From a bacterium (GTDB taxonomy: Bacteria; Verrucomicrobiota; Kiritimatiellia; UBA8416; CAMZLY01): 6,643 bases of DNA. The position numbers and the translations under genes were made by a program. The notes under the pieces were generated by a model. The model had not been told where the DNA came from, made no database searches, and saw nothing but the letters and a program-made list of their open reading frames with translations. Every line of letters begins with the position of its first letter. Positions within the stretch are counted from its first letter, which is position 1. The stretch is from assembly GCA_030632465.1 (NCBI GenBank), contig DAOVUR010000110.1:1-6643 (forward strand). Reading direction: 5' to 3'. This document shows, in pieces, positions 1 to 5,556 of this stretch.

Positions 1-1
1 C

Positions 2-337
2 TCCATAGTTACAGATTGTACCTCATACAGTAATGCACAACATGGTATTAGAGTGGAACCACAAAGCATGGTAATAAATAGTACCTCATCTCACAATGGA
101 GAAGCTGGCATTAAATTGGGTGGACCTAACTGCCGAGCAGAAAACAACACAACCATGCTGAACAACACTACAGATAACGGTTTTGGCGGAATACACACAT
201 CAAGTACTGCTACGGATTGTATAATAATTAAAAATGTATCTGACAGCTACACCATAGACCCAGGAAACCATTTTGAGGTAATAACCCCTGCTGCGGAAAC
301 AGTACCCGATAACCCTTGGATAAATATAGAGCTGTAA
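2..337 (+). CDS. C-terminal part of a right-handed parallel beta-helix repeat protein (5' end outside window)
   Basis: The frame is open from the window edge to a TAA stop, giving 111 residues; the GTG at 53 is an internal Val codon, not a start. The residues fall into rungs of about 21-27 amino acids, starting near 2, 65, 128 and 209. They carry the pattern of a parallel beta-helix: short beta segments (SIVTDC, SMVINS, NCRAEN, DCIIIK), Asn-rich turns (SYSN, SSHN, NNTTDN) and Gly-Ile steps (HGIRV, AGIKL, GGIHT). The last rung ends in DPGNHFEVI, resembling the closing rung of pectate-lyase-like or NosD-like repeat proteins. Such proteins are usually exported and bind or cleave polysaccharide, but no catalytic residue or signal peptide can be judged because the N-terminus is missing. 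There is no C-terminal PEP-CTERM or autotransporter signal after the helix. Function is therefore unknown; fold confidence is good. Confidence 0.75.
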   Translation, partial: SIVTDCTSYSNAQHGIRVEPQSMVINSTSSHNGEAGIKLGGPNCRAENNTTMLNNTTDNGFGGIHTSSTATDCIIIKNVSDSYTIDPGNHFEVITPAAETVPDNPWINIEL

Positions 338-353
338 AGACGTTAAGCTTACC

Positions 354-418
354 CCCTGAACCTTGAACTTGGAACTGCCGTTTTCAGGGTTAATCCTTCT
401 TGATACAATCATTTTTTT
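354..418 (+). terminator. Weak candidate terminator after the beta-helix gene
   Basis: CCCTGAA (354-360) and TTCAGGG (383-389) form a perfect 7-bp stem with a 22-base loop, 17 bases after the stop. A second tiny stem, TGAT (401-404) with ATCA (408-411), is followed directly by seven T (412-418). Neither is a textbook intrinsic terminator: the strong stem lacks an adjacent T-run and the one next to the T-run has only four weak pairs. The same T-run also belongs to the promoter-like copy that follows. Confidence 0.25.
357..377. repeat. Heptamer tandem repeat, three units
   Basis: Three head-to-tail 7-bp units read TGAACCT, TGAACTT and GGAACTG, sharing a GAAC core. It lies in the gap after the beta-helix gene and overlaps the left arm of the 354-389 stem. 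A similar 7-bp, AAC-centred array occurs at 3470-3490, on the other side of the fusion gene. Confidence 0.5.
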
Positions 419-487
419 GACACCATTCTTTATCGCTATGATACCACTGCTTTTCTTGACACATTCCTATATTTTCGTAATCATACC
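412..487 (+). promoter_or_regulatory. Duplicated promoter-like module ahead of the fusion gene
   Basis: Two copies of a T-rich block ending in TTGACAC occur 39 bp apart (412-423 and 451-462, 11 of 12 bases equal). Each is followed by ATTC and then by ATACC (441-445 and 483-487). In the downstream copy a consensus -35 TTGACA (456-461) sits 17 bases ahead of AATCAT (479-484), which matches TATAAT at 4 of 6 positions, including the second A and final T. The standard spacing then places +1 at 491, the A of the start codon. In the upstream copy the -35 is also perfect (417-422), but TATGAT (437-442) is only 14 bases away and GATACC is the hexamer at 17, so it is weaker. The assignment assumes a sigma-70-type housekeeping factor. 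Confidence 0.4.
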
Positions 488-490
488 CAA

Positions 491-3394
491 ATGAAATATA
501 GACGCTTTGGCAAAACAGAAATAGCAATGCCCGTCATAACATGTGGCGGCATGAGGTTCCAACAGAGCTGGAACGATTTCCAAGAAACAGGTCTAGATCA
601 GGACAACCAAGAAAATCTAGAAGCAACTGTTATGCACGCTTTTGAGCTAGGCATAAATCACTTTGAAACCGCACGCGGCTACGGCTCTAGCGAATATCAA
701 CTAGGCCTGGTCTTACCAAAGCTACCACGCCAAGAGATCATCATACAGACGAAAGTAGGCATAAAGGACTCTGAAGAAGATTTTATTGCCGCATTTGAAA
801 CCAGCCTTGAAAATCTGCAAGTAGAATACGTTGACCTACTCGCCATACATGGCATAAATAACTTACCGCTTCTAGATAAAGCTCTGCATCAAGGCAGCCT
901 ATCTGCCTGCAAAAAGCTAAAAGAACGTGGCTTAATAAAACATATCGGCTTTTCCACTCATGCCGGGCCAGAAACTATCTGCGCAGCCCTACAAACTGAC
1001 GAGTTCTCTTTTGTAAATCTACATTGGTATTACATAGACCAACGTAACTGGCCAGCCATTGAGGAAGCTACAAAACGTGACGTAGGAGTATTCATCATTA
1101 GTCCATGCGATAAAGGTGGACAACTCTACAAGGCACCAGTAAAACTTAAGAACATCTGCCGACCATATACCCCCATGGAATTCAACGATCTCTTCTGCCT
1201 CCAAAATGAAGCTATCCACACACTCAGCATTGGCGCTAGCAAACCATCCGATCTTGATGAGCATGAAAAGATTGTCAGAATATTAGATGAGAATATAGGA
1301 AAGTTAATCACCCCCATATTAGGACGCTTACAGACAGCTCTTGTTGATGCCGTAGGTGAAGAATGGCTAGAACATTGGAGCGACGGTCTACCAGCACCTG
1401 AAGATCATGCGGACAAAATATGCCTATACCACATATTACGAATCTACAATCTTGCACAAGCATTCGACATGGTCGAATTCGGAAAATTCCGCTACAACCT
1501 ACTTGGCAATGCTGACCACTGGTTCCCTGGCCTAAAAGCAACAGAAGAGCACTACGACACTCTAGCAGAACAACTTGCTGATAATCCGCAAGCAGACCAA
1601 ATAAAATCGATCCTGCAAGAAGCTCACGCCATATTTGATGATGTCCCAATCGAACGACTAAGCACATCTCAAAAAAAAGATGCCCCCACTCCTGAGCCCG
1701 AGCCAGCGCCTGAACCTGAACCTGAGCCAACGCCAGAAATCGATCCTAAGCCAATACCAGTGCCGGCACCGGAACCAGAACCAGAAGTAGAGCCTGAGCC
1801 ACTACCACCCCCAGCCCAGGAACCTGAACCTGAACCCACGGTAGCACCCACACCGGAGCCGGCACCAGAACTAAATCTTGAAGAAACGCTAGAGCACACA
1901 AACAGCATCAGCAACCTTGAACAGCAGTTACTAGAGACTCAAGATGAGCTTAAGCTTGAAAAAGAAAACAGCAGAACCATCGCCAACAACGCAGAAAAGC
2001 TGGAAAAAGAACATCTCCACATTATCGATGCACTAACGGCTACTCAGGAACATATAAACAAAGAAACCTTTACCGCCCTAGAGAACCAACTACGCGAAAC
2101 AGAAGAACTGCTGAAAATAGAACAAGAAGCAAGTAGTAAAGCTGCCATGTATGAAGAACGCGCTGGTCAGCAGGCGGCAAAGCTCCAAATACTTGCAGAA
2201 AATAATCTCAATCTCGGAGAAGAGCTACATGCAACAGCAGAGGCACTTAAACTTGAACAAGAAAATAGTCTTACAACTGCTAACAACGCCAAACATAGTG
2301 AAGAAGAACAGCTGAAAACTATAGAGGAACTTCGCAGTAGCCAGACAATAAACGAAGAACGCATAATCACTCTTGATCAGCAACTGCATGAAACAGAAGA
2401 TCAGCTTAAAATCGAGAAAGAAGCGAGTAGTGAGGCAGCCATCACTGCAGAGCGAGCTAAACAGCAATCAGAAAAAATTCAAACATTAGCAAAACAGAAC
2501 CTTAGCTTAGAAGAAACTCTCCTTAAAAAAGAAGAGCAGCTTAAACTCGAACAAGAAACCAGCCGCACAGCTACTCATAATGCAGAAGAAGCAGAAAAAC
2601 ATCTCAAAACCATAGAGAAGCTTACGACCGAAAATGAAGAGACAGCTAAAGAACTCAAGCAGACTACTACCAAGCTAGAAAAGGCTAAATCACGTCATAA
2701 TGCTAAGAGCAAAGAGTTAAAGACTAAAAACGAGACGCTAATACAGAAAATTGATTTCCTAGAGATAAATGCCGACAGCTCCAATGAGCTCGTAGAAAAA
2801 TCACTCGAAGAGGTAACCAAACTAAAGAAAGAGTTAAAAGATACCCACACCAAGCTTGAAGAAGCTAATAACAGTGCGGCAGTTCCTCATATACCGCCAG
2901 AACTACTTGAGGAAATCGAAACACTAAAACAGAAGTTAAAAGAGACAGATCAGCTATTGGAAGAAAGCGAAAAAAGAGAAACAACAGTAGTAGAAATGCC
3001 CAAACAACATAAAGCACAGAAGAAATTCTTTCTTAAAGTTGCAAACGGACAGGTCTTTGGCCCAATACCAATGAGCAAGCTATACAACTGGGCATCTATA
3101 TATAGAATCTCACCTAACGACTATATCTCAAAAGATAAAGAAAAGTGGACTTCCGTTACTGATATTGCAGAACTTGGCATTGAATGGCTAATAACTCTCG
3201 TCAATGGTGATGTTTCGGGACCAGTAAACCTATTTGCCGTTCAACATCTCATACGAAACAACGAGGCAGCATCTGACGCCACACTGCACAACGCAAAAAC
3301 TGGCGAGGAAACCACTGCAGACAAAATTCTAACCGAACAGTTTCTAGAACTCCAAAAACAGAACATCCAACTAAAAAAAGAACTAGAAATTTAA
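491..3394 (+). CDS. Multidomain aldo/keto reductase - Pro-Glu linker - repetitive coiled coil - tandem GYF_2-like protein
   Basis: This is a single uninterrupted 967-residue frame. Residues 1-385 are an aldo/keto reductase (NAD(P)H-dependent carbonyl reduction on a TIM barrel): RRFGKTEIAMPVITCGG at the start, FETARGYGSSE (58-68), IIIQTKVG (83-90), LLAIHGIN (117-123), VGVFIISPCDKGG (198-210) and the IGASKPSDLDEH cofactor-loop region (247-258). By alignment to the Asp-Tyr-Lys-His tetrad the residues are E59, Y64, K88 and H120, so the usual Asp is Glu. The segment 275-385 (with NLLGNADHWFPG, 336-347) looks like the C-terminal helical extension of this subfamily; no Cys cluster for an Fe-S centre is present. 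Residues 397-460 are Pro-Glu repeats, 463 to about 830 a charged coiled coil, and 846-942 two GYF_2 (DUF4339)-like units (FFLKVANGQVFGPIP, WLITLVNGDVSGPVN). No signal peptide or membrane segment is seen, so it is probably cytoplasmic. The ATG at 491 fits the start of the reductase fold but has no Shine-Dalgarno sequence. Substrate and role are unknown. Confidence 0.85.
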   Translation: MKYRRFGKTEIAMPVITCGGMRFQQSWNDFQETGLDQDNQENLEATVMHAFELGINHFETARGYGSSEYQLGLVLPKLPRQEIIIQTKVGIKDSEEDFIAAFETSLENLQVEYVDLLAIHGINNLPLLDKALHQGSLSACKKLKERGLIKHIGFSTHAGPETICAALQTDEFSFVNLHWYYIDQRNWPAIEEATKRDVGVFIISPCDKGGQLYKAPVKLKNICRPYTPMEFNDLFCLQNEAIHTLSIGASKPSDLDEHEKIVRILDENIGKLITPILGRLQTALVDAVGEEWLEHWSDGLPAPEDHADKICLYHILRIYNLAQAFDMVEFGKFRYNLLGNADHWFPGLKATEEHYDTLAEQLADNPQADQIKSILQEAHAIFDDVPIERLSTSQKKDAPTPEPEPAPEPEPEPTPEIDPKPIPVPAPEPEPEVEPEPLPPPAQEPEPEPTVAPTPEPAPELNLEETLEHTNSISNLEQQLLETQDELKLEKENSRTIANNAEKLEKEHLHIIDALTATQEHINKETFTALENQLRETEELLKIEQEASSKAAMYEERAGQQAAKLQILAENNLNLGEELHATAEALKLEQENSLTTANNAKHSEEEQLKTIEELRSSQTINEERIITLDQQLHETEDQLKIEKEASSEAAITAERAKQQSEKIQTLAKQNLSLEETLLKKEEQLKLEQETSRTATHNAEEAEKHLKTIEKLTTENEETAKELKQTTTKLEKAKSRHNAKSKELKTKNETLIQKIDFLEINADSSNELVEKSLEEVTKLKKELKDTHTKLEEANNSAAVPHIPPELLEEIETLKQKLKETDQLLEESEKRETTVVEMPKQHKAQKKFFLKVANGQVFGPIPMSKLYNWASIYRISPNDYISKDKEKWTSVTDIAELGIEWLITLVNGDVSGPVNLFAVQHLIRNNEAASDATLHNAKTGEETTADKILTEQFLELQKQNIQLKKELEI
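1679..1870 (+). repeat. Pro-Glu repeat linker within the fusion gene
   Basis: Residues 397-460 are dominated by alternating Pro and Glu/Ala (PEPEPAPEPEPEP, PAPEPEPEPEVEPEP and similar). The DNA is a degenerate array of CCN-GAR codons whose synonymous choices vary (CCT, CCC, CCA, CCG; GAG, GAA). It is therefore maintained at protein level and is not a recent perfect DNA expansion. Such segments are extended, stiff linkers; here it separates the reductase from the coiled coil. Confidence 0.85.
1916..2641 (+). repeat. Coiled-coil repeat array (A-B-A-B-A, period about 98 residues)
   Basis: A motif of the form LxxxLxxTxxxLKLEQExS recurs at residues 476, 530, 575, 628 and 673 (DNA 1916, 2078, 2213, 2372, 2507). 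Type A units (476, 575, 673) continue with TANNAE-like residues and then IEEL/IDAL. Type B units (530, 628) continue with EASSxAA, ER and LAxxNL. A to A spacing is 99 and 98 residues, B to B is 98, so the array grew by duplication of an A+B block of about 295 bp. After 717 a less regular Lys/Glu-rich coil runs on to about residue 830. Confidence 0.75.
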
Positions 3395-3469
3395 CTGTAA
3401 GGAATGGTCTACGGTTTAAAAACGGTGCGGAATTAACACTCTCTCTCCCACACTCAAATAAAACAGATC

Positions 3470-3490
3470 GAACATCCAACATTCAACAGA
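3470..3490. repeat. Heptamer tandem repeat between convergent genes
   Basis: Three 7-bp units read GAACATC, CAACATT and CAACAGA, with a shared AACA core. They lie between the end of the fusion gene and the end of mazG, and resemble the array at 357-377 in period and core. Confidence 0.5.
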
Positions 3491-3494
3491 AGTA

Positions 3495-3517
3495 GCTACC
3501 TATCTCCGAGAGGTAGC
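3495..3517. other. Hairpin in the convergent intergenic gap
   Basis: GCTACCT (3495-3501) and AGGTAGC (3511-3517) form a perfect 7-bp stem with a 9-base loop that itself contains CTC-C-GAG. It lies about 100 bp after the plus-strand stop and 85 bp after the minus-strand mazG stop. It could mark the end of one or both transcripts, but neither strand has a T-run after it, so a classical intrinsic terminator is not supported. Confidence 0.4.
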
Positions 3518-3570
3518 ACCGTAGAGCAGCGAGTACTAAATGATGCTGATGAAAATACTGAACAACACTA

Positions 3571-3617
3571 TTCATTATTCACTAACGAAGTTCACTATTC
3601 ACTAACGATTTTCACTA
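3571..3617. repeat. 20-bp tandem repeat running into the 3' end of mazG
   Basis: Two adjacent 20-bp units (3571-3590 and 3591-3610) agree at all but about four positions, and a third starts at 3611-3617. Each unit is two TTCACTA-type heptamers plus a hexamer beginning ACGA. The third unit and part of the second lie inside mazG and encode, on the minus strand, its final Ser-Glu-Asn-Arg and stop. Confidence 0.65.
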
Positions 3618-4387
3618 TCTTTAGCTTTTTCCCAGATAGCATCCATCTCTTCCAAGCTACAATCAGCAAGTTCTCGTCCCTCTTCGTGCATGTGACGCTC
3701 AATAGCAGCAAAGCGGCCAATAAATTTTGCGATTGTCTTATTAAGCGCATCCTCTGCCGGCATTCCGTAAAAACGACTCAAATTCACAACAGAAAAGAGT
3801 AGATCCCCTATCTCCTCATGAACATGTGCCTCATCTCCTGCGGCCATAGCTTCTTTAGTTTCAGCTAGCTCCTCTTCCACCTTGGCGATAACATCTTTAA
3901 CATCACTCCAGTCGAATCCAACCAATGCTGCACGCGACTGCACACGTTGCGCTTTCTGCAGTGCCGGCAGATGCTTAGGGACTCCAGCTAATATCGAACG
4001 CTGCTCTCCATCTTTATCCTTAGCCTTATTCTTCTCCCAGTTCCGTAACACCTCATCGGAATCGGCAACCTTCACATCACCAAAAACATGTGGATGCCTA
4101 TGCACCATCTTTTCACGAATACTCTTAGCAACATCAGAAAACTTAAATTCACCCGACTCTGTTCTAATCTGAGACTGTAGTACAATCTGTAACAGTAGAT
4201 CACCAAGCTCCTCCTGATGTTCCGTTGCACTCCCCTGCTCGATCGCATCAATTACCTCGTAAGCTTCCTCTACCAGATATGGCTTAAGGCTCTCCAACGT
4301 CTGTTCACGATCCCATGGACACCCATCTTCACCACGTAACCTTGCCACTACCTCAAGCAGTTTATCTATCTCAGATATTTTGTCCAT
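3602..4387 (-). CDS. mazG: Nucleoside triphosphate pyrophosphohydrolase MazG
   Basis: The 261-residue product has the length and two-domain layout of full MazG, which hydrolyses (d)NTPs to NMP and pyrophosphate and removes non-canonical nucleotides in the cytoplasm. The N-terminal half opens with RLRGEDGCPWDREQTLESLKPY (residues 16-37) and carries the metal-binding all-alpha signature: E40, E41 and E44, then EELGD (59-63). The marker HRHPHVFG is at 97-103 and the middle has VLRNWEKNK (113-121). The second half repeats the signature with VEEELAE (170-176) and EEIGDLLF (191-198), so both domains keep their acidic residues. The ATG at 4387 is preceded by an AAGGAA Shine-Dalgarno-like stretch (4395-4400), 7 bases away. 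It is the last of three minus-strand genes, 281 bp after the phosphatase gene. Its last codons lie in a 20-bp tandem repeat, suggesting that the C-terminal tail is variable. Confidence 0.95.
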   Translation of the reverse strand: MDKISEIDKLLEVVARLRGEDGCPWDREQTLESLKPYLVEEAYEVIDAIEQGSATEHQEELGDLLLQIVLQSQIRTESGEFKFSDVAKSIREKMVHRHPHVFGDVKVADSDEVLRNWEKNKAKDKDGEQRSILAGVPKHLPALQKAQRVQSRAALVGFDWSDVKDVIAKVEEELAETKEAMAAGDEAHVHEEIGDLLFSVVNLSRFYGMPAEDALNKTIAKFIGRFAAIERHMHEEGRELADCSLEEMDAIWEKAKDSENR

Positions 4388-4476
4388 TACACTCTTCCTT
4401 GATCATTTCTTACCACTGAAAACTTCTGCTCCTAGCCATATTTCTCTTCCAAAAACATCCTAATCATAATGATGCT

Positions 4477-4510
4477 CCTCGGGGCAATCCCCGAAGGTAT
4501 CTGTTTTTTT
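4477..4510. other. GC-rich hairpin followed by a T-run (plus-strand sense)
   Basis: TCGGGG (4479-4484) and CCCCGA (4489-4494) form a 6-bp stem with a CAAT loop, extended by CC/GG past a one-base bulge. Seven T follow at 4504-4510 after a six-base gap. Read on the plus strand it resembles an imperfect terminator, but no plus-strand gene ends here. On the minus strand, the sense of its neighbours, there is no T-run after it. It is one of a chain of palindromes in this spacer. Confidence 0.4.
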
Positions 4511-4594
4511 GTAGGGCTAGAACGGTTGAGCTTGCGAAACCTTACCGCCGGTCCCGGCTGGAAGGCATCGTACCTCAGCCATTCCAGCCCTACA
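4510..4594. repeat. 85-bp nested palindromic element (REP- or MITE-like)
   Basis: The ends TGTAGGGCT and AGCCCTACA are inverted copies. The arms 4510-4532 and 4572-4594 match at 19 of 23 positions. Inside, 4540-4551 and 4554-4565 match at 10 of 12 around a two-base loop, almost exactly co-centred with the outer arms, so the whole piece can fold as one long hairpin. An alternative fold is also visible: GGCTGGAA (4556-4563) pairs perfectly with TTCCAGCC (4582-4589), extended by GGC/GCC past one bulged base. It contains no ORF of its own and no clear flanking target duplication. It lies in the spacer between the phosphatase gene and mazG, read through on the minus strand if they are co-transcribed. 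Confidence 0.6.
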
Positions 4595-4603
4595 ATTGAT
4601 GAT

Positions 4604-4652
4604 GCAGCAAGCTGCGGGATATGAAACCCGCGGCTTCGCAATCAGCGAAACC
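4604..4652. repeat. Chain of short hairpins just after the phosphatase gene
   Basis: Three overlapping stems follow one another. GCAGC/GCTGC (4604-4608, 4611-4615) has a two-base loop. AAGCTGCGGG with CCCGCGGCTT (4609-4618, 4627-4636) pairs 10 bases with one mismatch. TTCGC/GCGAA (4635-4639, 4645-4649) is extended by GG/CC. Neighbouring stems share bases, so not all can form at once. The last begins 16 bases beyond the phosphatase stop in the minus-strand sense. No T-run follows, so this resembles REP-type mRNA-end structure more than an intrinsic terminator. Confidence 0.5.
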
Positions 4653-4668
4653 ATTTGAAATACGCATA

Positions 4669-5451
4669 CTACACGATTCCAACCAGTTCTGCTTTAAGCT
4701 CTTCATGGATCAGACCATTAGTTCCAAGAAACATAAGTCGCCCCTCGGTCCCTTTACCGATCACCTCAGCAGTGCCACCCGCCTGCCTAACAATCAATCC
4801 TGCCGCTATAATATCCCAGATATATATACCAGACTCAAAATAGCCATCACCCTCCCCTAATGCAACACGACATAAATCAAGCGAGGCACACCCTAACATG
4901 CGTGGCCTTTGGCATTTATCAGCTATCTTATTAAAAAATGCGAACTGCTGACAATCAAGACCTACATTATGATCTGCACCTGTATAGATTACCGAGTCGG
5001 AAAGAACTGCATTTTTAGAGACCTCTATTGGCTTGCCATTACATAGTGACGGGGAATCTATCGTTGCCTCAAACAGCTGATCAACTTCTGGGGCAAGAAC
5101 TGCGCCAGCTAAAGCCTCCCCATTACGCTGCACAGCAATTGAACAGCCCCAAAAAGGCAGACCATGACTAAAATTCACAGTTCCATCAATAGGATCAATA
5201 ACCCACTCATAATCATCAGCACTATGCTCTTCAGCAACAACATCTTCCTCACCTAGGGTCGCATGATCTGGGAAATGCTTCTTGATCACCTCTTCAGCTT
5301 TTGCCTGACACTCAATATCAAGACAAAGCTTCACATCATGCTCAGCGAGTCTAACAGTCTCTGTTCGTCGGGAAATATTGTCTAACGCATGCTTTGTTGC
5401 AACCTGCACAGCATCCACAGCGCACGCCAGTAAATCAGTTGTGTTAATCAT
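4669..5451 (-). CDS. Inositol monophosphatase family protein
   Basis: The 260-residue product matches the usual length of the IMPase family, Mg2+-dependent cytoplasmic phosphatases of inositol phosphates and related substrates. The metal-site motifs are complete: LGEED (66-70, ligand E68), WVIDPIDGTVNF (83-94, ligands D86 and D89, plus the I88 carbonyl and T91) and IWDIIAAGLIVRQAGG (211-226, ligand D213). The N-terminal segment has HDVKLCLDIECQ (38-49), where the family more often shows DLVTxxD. The substrate cannot be assigned: inositol-1-phosphate, fructose-1,6-bisphosphate, PAP and histidinol-phosphate phosphatases share this fold. The start is well set by AGGAG (5457-5461) five bases before the ATG. 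It lies 105 bp after smc and 281 bp before mazG, all on one strand, so an operon is possible; a private promoter cannot be excluded. Confidence 0.92.
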   Translation of the reverse strand: MINTTDLLACAVDAVQVATKHALDNISRRTETVRLAEHDVKLCLDIECQAKAEEVIKKHFPDHATLGEEDVVAEEHSADDYEWVIDPIDGTVNFSHGLPFWGCSIAVQRNGEALAGAVLAPEVDQLFEATIDSPSLCNGKPIEVSKNAVLSDSVIYTGADHNVGLDCQQFAFFNKIADKCQRPRMLGCASLDLCRVALGEGDGYFESGIYIWDIIAAGLIVRQAGGTAEVIGKGTEGRLMFLGTNGLIHEELKAELVGIV

Positions 5452-5456
5452 TGATT

Positions 5457-5461
5457 CTCCT
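5457..5461 (-). promoter_or_regulatory. Shine-Dalgarno site of the phosphatase gene
   Basis: AGGAG on the minus strand, five bases ahead of the ATG at 5451, fixes the start. Its first two bases also belong to a possible 6-bp pairing between 5460-5465 and 5491-5496, which is weak because of its 25-base loop. Confidence 0.75.
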
Positions 5462-5498
5462 GTTAGAGACTGCCAGAGCTGCCTGAAGTTTAACAGCG

Positions 5499-5538
5499 GT
5501 CCATGTCAGTCCATGTTTGTCCTTGCCTGTCCGTGTTC
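5499..5538. repeat. 10-bp tandem repeat between smc and the phosphatase gene
   Basis: Four head-to-tail decamers begin at 5499, 5509, 5519 and 5529: GTCCATGTCA, GTCCATGTTT, GTCCTTGCCT and GTCCGTGTTC. A decayed further unit starts AGTC at 5539. The GTCC start is invariant and the rest is degenerate. The array ends about 18 bp short of the smc stop codon. Unlike the other arrays in the window its period is 10, not 7. Confidence 0.65.
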
Positions 5539-5556
5539 AGTCAAGTACTGCCTTAC

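Noticed and set aside
1640..1900. Fusion gene as two genes joined by a sequencing or assembly error
   Set aside because: The frame is continuous, with no in-frame start plus Shine-Dalgarno site at the junction and a protein-level linker pattern. An error cannot be fully excluded without reads.
1669..1914. Minus-strand Gly/Ser-rich frame of 81 codons
   Set aside because: It is the antisense reading of the Pro-Glu codons of the fusion gene; the low-complexity composition explains the open frame.
3571..3617. CRISPR-like repeats
   Set aside because: Units abut directly with no spacers and are only 20 bp; it is a simple tandem repeat. The same applies to 5499-5538.
4479..4510. Intrinsic terminator on the plus strand
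   Set aside because: There is a stem and a T-run, but no plus-strand gene upstream to terminate and a six-base gap between stem and T-run; kept only as a hairpin.
4510..4594. Integron attC-type recombination site
   Set aside because: Size and palindromic shape fit, but the ends lack the GTTRRRY and RYYYAAC core sites, and there is no cassette structure or integrase nearby.
4432..4641. 69-codon minus-strand frame between the phosphatase gene and mazG
   Set aside because: It is an open reading through the palindromic spacer, has no recognisable domain, and its sequence is dictated by the hairpin arms. No convincing ribosome binding site was seen.
5460..5496. Riboswitch-like hairpin sequestering the phosphatase Shine-Dalgarno site
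   Set aside because: The only support is a 6-bp pairing across a 25-base loop covering two bases of the site, with no recognisable aptamer motif.
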